28,683 nt of DNA from Cochliopodium minus (lineage: Eukaryota; Discosea; Himatismenida; Cochliopodiidae). The notes beneath the pieces were generated by a model. It had not been told where the DNA came from. It made no database searches and saw nothing but the letters and a program-made list of their open reading frames with translations. Numbering within the stretch: position 1 is the first letter of the stretch; the number at the start of each line of letters is the position of its first letter. Positions 11,340-19,626 of the stretch are shown piece by piece. The DNA lies in the NCBI GenBank assembly GCA_024220525.1, contig JAMYWO010000232.1, positions 35,295-63,977 of the forward strand, written 5' to 3'. Position numbers and translations under genes: made by a program.

Positions 11340-14070
11340 TTAATTATCAAAAATAAATTGTCTTTCTTCCATCATTAATATAAAAAAAGATTTCATGACA
11401 TCTGTTTCTTCAATGATTTGACTTGTTGTAAGATTATCCATATTTTCTTGCTTAAAGAAAGTAGGAGACAATACAGAAGCGAGATTTTCAATGGTCATCA
11501 GATTTTTGTCGCTATTGTTGGAAACAGTTACAAAGAAATAAATGAGGAACTTTAACATTTTTTGGTTTTCAATAGGAAGTTGAGAAACAAAACTCTTTAG
11601 GCTTTTAAGTCTGGCTTCTTTAGAGTCATTTACTAAAAAAAAAAAATTTTTTATTTTTTTTTTTAATTTTTTTTTATTTTTTTTTATTTTTTTTACTTTG
11701 AGCTGCTAATAAACATTGATTTGATTCTTGCGTTGTGATGGAGCCAGGAATTTGATCAATCCATAACTTCAAGAGTCCACATAAAGTGGGAACGCTATAT
11801 TCTTCGAAATCTACCTTTTCTTCTCTATCTAAAAGCTCTTTGATATTCATTATATCTTCATGGTTTCCATTCACTCTAAAAATTCTTTCTACTTGAAGAC
11901 CTGAAAAAAATAAAAAAATTTTTTATCAAAAAAAAAAAAAAAAGAAAAAAAAATCAAAAATTATTTCAATTAAAATTTTAAATAATATATTTTAATAAAA
12001 AGAATTAAAATGGAATTGAAATAATAGAGAAAAAGGAAAAATAAAACAAAATAAAAATCGAACAATTAAAAAGAAAACAATTATAAAAAATCAAAAAAGA
12101 AAAATAAAATTAAAAAAAATAATAATATTTTAAAAATTATTTTTTACCTCTATCAGATATTTCCGAAACCAGATCTTCAATTAATGAAGGTACGTGCTTG
12201 CCTTCTCTTTTGGAGAGTTCATGAAGAGGCACTCCGAAGAAGCGGGTGAGGTTCACGTTCTTTTTGGTGAGTTCCATCGCTTCTTTTTGGAAATTCACTC
12301 CTTCTTTCTGATTTTTCATTTTGAATATGTACTAAACCGAAAATTTCAAAAAAAAAAAATTAGGATAAATTTAAAAATTAATAAAAATAAAACTATTAAA
12401 AAAAAAAATTGGAAATTGATAAAAGAATAAAATAAAATAATAAAAAATCAAATTTAAATAATAAAAAATAAATTAACATAAAATTTAAATTGTATAAGAA
12501 ATAATAATTCAAAAATAAATAGATATTAATTCAAAAAAATCAAATATTTTAAAAAATTAATTCAAAAAATACTAAAAAATTAAAAAATAATAAAATAAAA
12601 GTAAAAAAATAATCAAAAAAAGTAAAAAAAAAATAATCAAAAAATAATCAAAATAAAAAAATTAAATAAAAATTTAAAATAATATGAAAAAATTTATATT
12701 TTTAAAAAAAATACAGTAGAAGTTAGGGTGGAGATGGAAATTTTGTAGGAAATGAGGCTTTTGTCTTCACCAATACCAGTGACAGAGAAGAAAGGAATTC
12801 TAAAGACAGATTGAGAGTCAAAATGGTTGATGTGAGGGGTGGAGGAGAAATGGTCCATTTTGCAGAAACATATCAACTTTTCTGTGACGAACAATCTTCC
12901 CTTCTGAGGATTGTTGCCTTCCACATTCACTTCGTATGCTAACAAAATTTATTAATTAATTCAATTTTTTATTATTTTTAATTTTTTAGTATTTTTTGTT
13001 TATTTTTTTCTTTTTTATTTATTTTTATTTTATTTTATTTTATATTTAAATTCATTTATTTATTATTTAATTTTTTTTAAAATATTTTTTTAAATATTTT
13101 TATTTTTTTTTTTTCAAAAAATTTTTTTAATTATTTAAAATAAGGTGATTTTCAATAAAAAAAATAAAATGAGGAAAAACAAACAGGAAAGCAAAGTCTG
13201 GTTGAGAGAAAAAATCTCCTCAAAGATGTTCTGCAAACTCACACCAATCTTCTTCTCTTCCTTCTCCTTCTTGATTTTGATCCTCTCATTCTCCTCATCT
13301 TCCTGTGCAACCAAATCAATGAAAATATTTTTTGTGGGTTTAATTTTGGTGGCGAAATTATTTGTTGTATTGTTATTTTTGTTGTTAAAAATTTTTTCTT
13401 TTGAATTTTCTTTTGAAATTTCATTTTTATCATTTTTTTTAATATTATCATTTTTGGCACCTTTTTTGACATCTTTGACATCTCCATCTTTTTTCTTTGG
13501 GCTGTTGATTTGATTGTGATTTTTCTTGGAGAGGTTGAGCAGTGCTTGGGTGATTTGATCTTGGTCGAAGATCGCTTTCACGTACTCTGCTCTTTGCATG
13601 TATTCTGTTGCTTTTATTCTGATTGTTTCTTTCAGTTTTGGATCCAATGATGCTATTTTAAAAATAAATATTTATTAATTTGAATTAAATTAATTAATTG
13701 TTTAATTTCTATCAAATTGAATTTAATTTTATTCTTTATTTATTTTGTAATTTGTATAAAATTTTGATGATGGAATTTATCCTCTATTTATTCATCTATA
13801 ATGATATATAGAATTCTTAATCAAATTCTGTATTTAGTGAACATTTTTGAATATTTTGTGAGGAGTAAAATATTTTTTAAATATGGCAACATAAAAATTT
13901 TTTATGAAAGCAATTTGTTAATATTTTGGTTTACTTTGTAATGCCTGAATCAATATCTCCAATGCATTCTCATAATTTTTATAGGCCAATTCATAATTTT
14001 GTTCTTGATCATATTTTACGGCAATATTGGCAAATCCAATACCTTGTTCTAATATATTTACATTATTCAT
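11340..14070 (-). CDS. MIT-GRAM-RhoGAP protein
   Basis: Exons in transcript order: 13935-14070, 13185-13652, 12715-12938, 12148-12331, 11697-11900, 11340-11632. They total 1509 nt, giving 502 aa. Residues about 5-75 form a MIT-like helical hairpin (IAVKYDQEQNYELAYKNYEN, ALEILIQALQ, KETIRIKATEYMQRAEYVKA), as in VPS4 and ESCRT partners. Residues about 80-185 are Lys/Asn-rich linker. Residues about 189-296 fit a GRAM domain (NQTLLSSYEVNVEG, GRLFVTEKLICFCKMDHFSS, SVFRIPFFSVTGIGE). Residues about 307-480 are RhoGAP: RFFGVPLHELSKREGKHVPS, GLQVERIFRVNG with the arginine finger at about R346, YSVPTLCGLLKLWIDQIPG, NLMTIENLASVLSPTFF. It is predicted to switch off a Rho GTPase at ESCRT- or phosphoinositide-bearing membranes; that localisation is inference. 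The donor GTTTGT at 13184 is atypical but phase-consistent. Confidence 0.88.
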
Positions 14071-14189
14071 TGTATTTGGATCAAAGTAATGGGTTTATAA
14101 CAAAAATTCCTTTTCAATTTTTTTTTTAATTTATTTTTATTTTCTGAAAATAAAATTTCATTTGAATTTTTCTTTAAAATAACAAGCAT

Positions 14190-14707
14190 TTTTCTTTTTT
14201 CTCTTTTTCAGCATCTAATTTTAGATTTGAAAAATTTTTTCTCTGTATCAAAGTGGTGTGCTTTATTTTTTCAATGTATTCTTTAAAACAGATGTGGAGA
14301 GAAGAATAATAACTGGGTTGTAAAATTTCAAACAAAATAAATTTGGGAACTTTGATTTTGATTGTTCTTACACAAAGAAAAAAAGTGAAACTAATTTTTT
14401 GAAATAAAAAGGAATATCATTGAGTTTGTTAAAGTTTAGTTCCTTGTATATGAGAGGAATTTCAATTATTCTTTATTCATATTCTATTTTTTTTGATCAT
14501 TTTAGTAAGATAATATCTTCAACATTAAATTTGTTTTTGGAACTGGCTTCAAATAAAATAAAACCGCACACTTTTTCAACAATTCTTAAATGAACCATTC
14601 TCCCCGCTTCCAAATCAGTTTATATCTAATAATCAAAACAGGAGATTCAGAATTTTTTTAAAATCATTTTTGAATCTTATACAAATTAAAGAGAAGAATA
14701 TAAATCG
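14190..14707 (-). pseudogene. Decayed GTPase-like fragment, repeat copy 1
   Basis: This segment is nearly identical by eye to 15474-15990. Read on the minus strand it contains remnants of the local Ras-like family: a broken G4 region (SPVLII, DLEAGRM-like), LFEASSKNKFNVEDI-like G5 and then pieces of the family C-terminal extension (KLNDIP, KSKFPN). Stops and frameshifts interrupt every frame. Its high-coordinate end overlaps the last codons of GTPase A, whose reading frame leaves the family consensus exactly where the repeat begins. Confidence 0.75.
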
Positions 14708-15386
14708 GCAGAGGCAAGATAATAAAAAGGCTCTTCGATATTTAGTTTATTTTTAGAACTCGCTTCAATGAAGTATGATTGAGATTCACTCTTTTCTTCT
14801 AAATTTTTTAAAGTCACTTTTCTCTCCGCTTCCAAATCACTTTTACATCCAACAATCAAAATAGGAAAATGGGAAACATAGTATTTAGTACAATACCTTT
14901 CTACTTCTTTTTTCCAACCAATAATATCTTTAAAACTTTCTTGGTTTGTTATGTCATATGTTATTATAACTCCATCTGCGTTTTTATAAAAAGTGGAAAA
15001 TTGGGAACCAATCTTTTCTAATGAATCTGAAATATTTGGTTTAATTAAGATGGATAAATCTTTTAAAAAAAATTTCTTTATTACATTCCTTCAGATATTG
15101 ATAGATATTGTCAGATTAAAAGTAATCATTTTGATTTCTTACATCTTTTATTTCCAGTTTTATTTTTTGACCATATAATTCTAAAATTTTTTCTTTCTTC
15201 TAAATATTTGTGAGGGATTTAAAGGGATTTGAAAGATAAATTGAATATTCTTACTGAATTGGGATATTTTATTGAATCATCAAATTCTTCAGTTATAAAC
15301 CCATTCAATAGTGAACTCTTCCCTGTATTTCTTGATCCAATTAAAATAATTTTGAACTTATGATCAAATTTGTTCTTATTGTCCAT
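14686..15386 (-). CDS. Ras-like small GTPase A, C-terminally truncated
   Basis: Exons in transcript order: 15255-15386, 15143-15199, microexon 15085-15088, 14686-15026. They total 534 nt, giving 177 aa. G1 is intact: GSRNTGKS at 17-24. The G3 region reads D63-E-Y-S instead of DxxG. G4 reads GCKSD (C125) instead of NKxD. G5 is EASSKN. From D63 to ADG the spacing is 21 residues, the same as Ras. The family C-terminal extension and CaaX box seen in B, C and D are absent: after FYYLASA the frame enters the repeat and stops at DLYSSL. It may be membrane-unanchored or non-functional. It is in a head-to-tail array with B, C and D. Confidence 0.8.
15085..15088 (-). other. 4-nt microexon (GAAT) of GTPase A
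   Basis: Minus-strand context is CTGAAG before and GTAATA after. Flanking introns are 54 and 58 bases. It restores frame between exon 2 (ending ...IKD) and the last exon. Skipping it puts an immediate TAG stop in frame. Confidence 0.7.
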
Positions 15387-15473
15387 GATTTGGTTCGAGA
15401 AGCGAATTTTTTTATTTTAATTTATTATTTTTATTAATTAAAAAAGAGAAACCAATCAAATGTTTCATTTTAA

Positions 15474-15990
15474 TTTTTCTTTTTCACTTTTTCAGCACCT
15501 AATTTTAGATAAGAAAATTTTTTTCTCTGTATCAAAGTGGTGTGCTTTATTTTTTCAATGTATTCTTTAAAACAGATGTGGAGAGAAGAATAATAACTGG
15601 GTTGTAAAATTTCAAACAAAATAAATTTGGGAACTTTGATTTTGATTGTTCTTACACAAAGAAAAAAAGTGAAACTAATTTTTTGAAATAAAAAGGAATA
15701 TCATTGAGTTTGTTAAAGTTTAGTTCCTTGTATATGAGAGGAATTTCAATTATTCTTTATTCATATTCTATTTTTTTTGATCATTTTAGTAAGATAATAT
15801 CTTCAACATTAAATTTGTTTTTGGAACTGGCTTCAAATAAAATAAAACCGCACTTTTTCCATAATTCTTAAATAAACCATTCTCCCCGCTTCCAAATCAG
15901 TTTTACATCTAATGATCAAAACAGGCGATTCAGAATTTTTTTAAAATCATTTTTGAATCTTATACAAATTAAAGAGAAGAATATAAATCG
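15474..15990 (-). pseudogene. Decayed GTPase-like fragment, repeat copy 2
   Basis: Offset from copy 1 is about 1284 bases. This copy is slightly better preserved in the G4 region (IIRCKTDLEAGRM, then an early TGA), so it carries the family CKxD motif. It lies between the start of GTPase A and the stop of GTPase B and is not part of either. Small differences include a 2-base loss in the CGCAC-ACTTTTTC segment relative to copy 1. Confidence 0.75.
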
Positions 15991-16011
15991 AGGAGATTCA
16001 ACTTTTTTATT

Positions 16012-16995
16012 TCAGAATATTTTACATTTTTCTTTTTTCTTTGGAATAGGCAATTTTGATTCAATTTTCTCTTTCAAGCCTTTATTTTTCATTTTTTCTA
16101 CAAAATATTTGAAAGAGGGGTGATAATTGGGTTCTAAAATTCCAAACAAAACAAACTTTGGAACTTTAATTTTGATTCTCTTCAAACAAAGAAGAAAGGT
16201 AAAGACAAATTCTTTGAAAAATGAGGGAACATCATTGAATCTGTGAAAATCCAACTTTTTAGGAAGGAAAGAAGTGTCAACTTCTCCAAAAATTTTTTTT
16301 TCAATGATTTTGTTGGTAATATTTAAGAAACAATCATCAATATTTATATTTTTTTTAGCACTTGTTTCAATGTAACTAAATTGAAGATTTTCACACTTTA
16401 ATTCTAAATCTTTGAGAAGATTTACTCTATTTTCTTCCAAGTCGCTTTTGCATCCAACAACAAGAACAGGAGCATTATCTTTCCAAAAAGGAACACAATA
16501 CCTCTCTAACTCATTTTTCCAATTTTCAATATCCCCAAAACTTCTAGAGTCTGTTATACTATATGTTATGATTATCCCATCTGCTTTTCTATAAAAACTA
16601 TTGTGAAGTCGATAATCGAAAGATACTTTCAAGAAAATTTTCATTTGATTAATTTTAAATTAAATTTAGAAAACTTTTTTTTTTTTTTTTACATTGCTAA
16701 ATTAAATGGATGGTTATTTTTTTGTTTATATAATTTGAATTTATCTTACATCGTGAATTTCCAGTTTAATTTTATAACCATATACTTCTAGATATTTTAT
16801 TTCTGTCTTTATATATTAGGTTGATTAAAATTAATTTCGAATAAATTAAGGTATTTTTACAGATTGAGGATATTCAATTGAAGTATCTGAATATTCATCT
16901 TTTATAAACCTATTTAAAAGTGAACTCTTTCCTGTACTTCTCGATCCAATAATGATTATTTGAAAATGATGATCGAATTCAAGTATATTTTCCAT
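16012..16995 (-). CDS. Ras-like small GTPase B with C-terminal extension and CaaX box
   Basis: Exons in transcript order: 16861-16995, 16750-16806, microexon 16693-16696, 16012-16625. They total 810 nt, giving 269 aa. G1 GSRSTGKS (17-24) is intact. G3 is D64-Q-L-S, G4 GCKSD (C124), G5 ETSAKK (153-157). Residues about 190-240 form an extension shared with C and D (FFKEFVFTFLLCLKRIKIKV then PKFVLFGILEPNY). A basic tail KKKEK precedes the terminal CKIF, a plausible CaaX prenylation signal, so membrane attachment is expected. Guanine nucleotide binding may be altered because the two base/phosphate motifs deviate. It is the best preserved of the array with A, C and D. Confidence 0.85.
16693..16696 (-). 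other. 4-nt microexon (CAAT) of GTPase B
   Basis: Minus-strand context is TTTAG before and GTAAAA after. Flanking introns are 53 and 67 bases. It encodes Gln plus the first base of Leu, directly after the G3 aspartate. Confidence 0.72.
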
Positions 16996-17322
16996 AATAA
17001 AAAGGTAGAGAATTGAAAAGGTGATTTGAATATTTAAATATTACAATTTTTTTTTTTTTAATTTTTCGAAAACGAGTCCAATTTTCCTTTTTTTTTCATC
17101 TCCTAATGAAGTAAATTATTTATAATTTAACAAGTTATTCTTTGATGCCAAGTGTTATTTAAATAAATTGTAGCAGGGTTTCTAATGTAAAAACTTTGAA
17201 ACTTTAATATTTGTTGTACTCAAAGGTTTATTATGATCCAATAAATAGTAAATTATAAAACAAAAAATAATTTTTTTTTTTGAATAATAAAAATAATTAA
17301 AATTTTTTTTTTATAATTTATT
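16996..17322. other. Spacer with possible relic of GTPase C-terminus
   Basis: This is AT-rich intergenic sequence. Minus-strand positions about 17130-17225 resemble the B/C extension region (an AAATATTAAAGTTTCAAAG stretch like the codons for KIKVPK), with stops. It could be a third decayed family fragment. The evidence is weak. Confidence 0.35.
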
Positions 17323-18346
17323 TCAAAATATAAAACATCTTTCTCTTTCATTTTGTATTTTTTCCCGAACTAATGGTGGAGGGACGTAAGTATCAACTTC
17401 TTGTTTTATATCAATAAGTTTGAGACGATCAACATAATCTCTGAACCTGTAATCGAGGGAGAACTGGTAATAAAACTTGACAATCCCAAAAAAAATGTAT
17501 TTGGGTAATTTAATGTTGATTCTCTTCATTGAAAGAAGAAAATTTACAACAACATTCTTGAAAAAAAAAGGAGAATCGCTGTACCCATCGAAAGATAACT
17601 GATCATAAAAAGAAAAATCAAAAACTTCAGACAAATTTTCAATTGCATGTTTCATAATTAAACTGGTGAGATAATAAAAGGATTCTTCAACATTATAATA
17701 ATTTTCAGAACTTGATTCAATGTAATGAAAACCTAAGGAGTCACATTTTTGTTTGATTTCGGGAACTGATATTTTTCTGTCAAGTTCTAAATCACATTTG
17801 CATCCTACTACCAAAACAGGAACGAAATTATTTAATCTGAAATTTGAGTCTAGGCAGAATCTGTCTATTTCTTTGAACCAATCGTTTATATTTTCAAAGT
17901 TTTTTCTTTTAGTGATGTCTATTGTTAAAATGATCCCATTTGCTTTACTGTAGAACCTTGGCTCCATTCTACCTTTTGACACTTTTTCAATAAAAATAAT
18001 AGATAAAAGATGAAATGTTTTTTTTTTTATTGCTCATGGTTCTTACTTTGCTATTGATGGTTTTTTAATTAAATTTTTGAATTATCATTTTTTTTTTTAC
18101 ATCATATATCTTCAATTTAATTTTGTAACCCATCAATTCAATCATTTTCTCCTTTGTCTATTTGATTTGTTTCATTAATCGTAATATTAAAGGTAGATAA
18201 TTTGAAGGGATTAAATTATTTACACATCTTTCGTAAAATAATGGTTCTTTTTCTTGAATAAATTTATACAAAAGTGTGCTAAGTCCAGTTTTGTGATCAC
18301 CAATCATTGTGATCCTAATAAGATGATTATTTGGATTATTATCCAT
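17323..18346 (-). CDS. Ras-like small GTPase C with divergent P-loop and CaaX box
   Basis: Exons in transcript order: 18224-18346, 18101-18157, microexon 18047-18050, 17323-17981. They total 843 nt, giving 280 aa. The start is the ATG at 18346; the upstream in-frame TTG is not used. The P-loop reads GDHKTGLST: the invariant Lys is Leu (L22). G3 is D60-Q-M-S, G4 GCKCD, G5 ESSSEN. The extension FFKNVVVNFLLSMKRINIKL then PKYIFFGIV matches B. The tail is basic and charged, ending CFIF, a plausible CaaX box. Loss of the P-loop Lys argues for weak or no nucleotide hydrolysis (pseudo-GTPase). Family membership is clear; activity is inferred. Confidence 0.84.
18047..18050 (-). other. 4-nt microexon (CAAA) of GTPase C
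   Basis: Minus-strand context is AATAG before and GTAAGA after. Flanking introns are 50 and 65 bases. It encodes Gln plus the first base of Met. Confidence 0.72.
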
Positions 18347-18491
18347 ACGTGGAGGAAAATTAAATATATCCAATCAATTTTTTATTTTCATTTCCCCACA
18401 TCAAAACCTTTAATAATTTTAAATGTCAATTCTTTATTTGTTTTGTTTTGTTTGTTGTTCATTTTTGTTTTTAAAAAAAAACTTTTTTTGA

Positions 18492-19453
18492 TTAATTTAA
18501 AACACATTTTTTATTCCCCACTTCTCCTTCTTCTATTGATTTCACAGAGTTTCTAATATTAAGAACAAAATCCTTGTAAAAAAGATACTTGTAATAATGA
18601 TCAAAAAGAGGCTTCATTATTTTAAAGATGATGTACTTGGGAATCTTTACATTCTTACATTTTAAACAAAAAAGTAAAGTAACAGTATAAATTTCGAATG
18701 CTTTTGGAACAGCTTCTTCACAATGGCCATAAATATCAATGTGGAAATATTTTTTGTAACTTTCATCGCTTTTCCTCAAACATAAGCTTGCAGCTGTATA
18801 GAAAATTTCTTCAACATTAATGTTTTCTTTTGAACTTGTTTCAATGTAAATTAAATTAAGAGAATCTGAGATCTCTTATTTTCTTTAGCGGAGTTTGGCG
18901 GAAGTTATCTTGATCTAATTTGCATCCCACTATCATTTTTTGGCAATATTCAGGTGCGAATCTTTCTACTTCTTGTATCCATTGTTCTATTTCTTTGAAG
19001 CTATCTAAACATTTCAAATCATAACAGATTATTGCCATGTTGGCAGTATATCTTGGAAATAATACGTTTCTTGGTTTATCTATTTAAAATTTCTCTAAAA
19101 ATAAATGATTATTTTTGAAAAGAAAAGATTACATGGCTAAGTATATGTTAATATTCCTTTTCAAATTTGGTTTGATTTGAATTCTCTTACTTCATTTATT
19201 TTTAAATAGATTTTCTTTCCAAATAATTCTATTTGCTTTGAGGGGAAAGCATTCTTTTGTTTCAAGCATATTCTTTAAAAAACAAAGAGAGAGATATTTT
19301 TTTTCTTGTTACATTGGGTGGAATTTCTTCATAATTTTCGTTAATAAATCTTTGAATCAGGGATGTTTTTCCACATTTTTCACTTCCAAGTATTAGGATA
19401 GAAAATCGTTCATCAGCAAAGGTTTTCTTTTTTACAATTTCAATATCTCTCAT
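18492..19453 (-). pseudogene. Ras-like small GTPase D with one-base frameshift
   Basis: Exons in transcript order: 19313-19453, 19191-19253, microexon 19133-19136, 18492-19079. G1 GSEKCGKT is intact. The G3 Asp is Glu (NE, then P-Y-K). G4 is GCKLD. The reading frame is open to PLKKIRDL and then stops; the family continues one frame over as SDSLNLIYIETSSKENINV, the shared extension (LLFCLKCKNVKIPKYIIFKI), and the terminal CVLN CaaX-type motif. The last exon is one base too long, near 18865-18890. This is either a recent inactivating indel or a sequencing error; everything else is well conserved. It is listed as a pseudogene only because of this single shift. Confidence 0.75.
19133..19136 (-). 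other. 4-nt microexon (CCAT) of GTPase D
   Basis: Minus-strand context is CTTAG before and GTAATC after. Flanking introns are 54 and 53 bases. It encodes Pro plus the first base of Tyr at the position equivalent to the other three microexons. Confidence 0.7.
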
Positions 19454-19626
19454 TTTTTTTTATATTTTTATATTTTGGGGTTTTTGATTCTTGAATATAA
19501 CCAAGTTTGGCAAATGTACTATTCGATTAATTCAAAAATAAGCATCTTATACGTTAATTGGGAGAGTTAAAGTATAATAAAAATTAAATATATAAAAAAT
19601 ATTGAAAGAATTGATCCTACTGAGGA
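19454..19626. promoter_or_regulatory. Shared divergent upstream region
   Basis: These 173 bases separate the start of GTPase D (minus) from the start of the kinase-RasGAP gene (plus), so they must hold both promoters. No specific element is recognisable beyond AT-rich runs. Confidence 0.4.

Noticed and set aside
8730-11340. RhoGAP and RhoGEF as one minus-strand gene
   Set aside because: The RhoGAP frame ends in a stop at 11340 and a plus-strand membrane-protein gene end lies between the two.
13145-13513. Plus-strand open frame with hydrophobic content over the RhoGAP gene
   Set aside because: It is the reverse of the Lys-rich linker of the MIT-GRAM-RhoGAP exon; low-complexity AAA codons read backwards give Phe/Leu runs.
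15084-15089. Reading the GTPase exon 2 to exon 4 region as a single intron
   Set aside because: It gives a frame mismatch of one base in all four paralogs (an immediate stop in A) and introns about twice the local length; the microexon model fixes all four.
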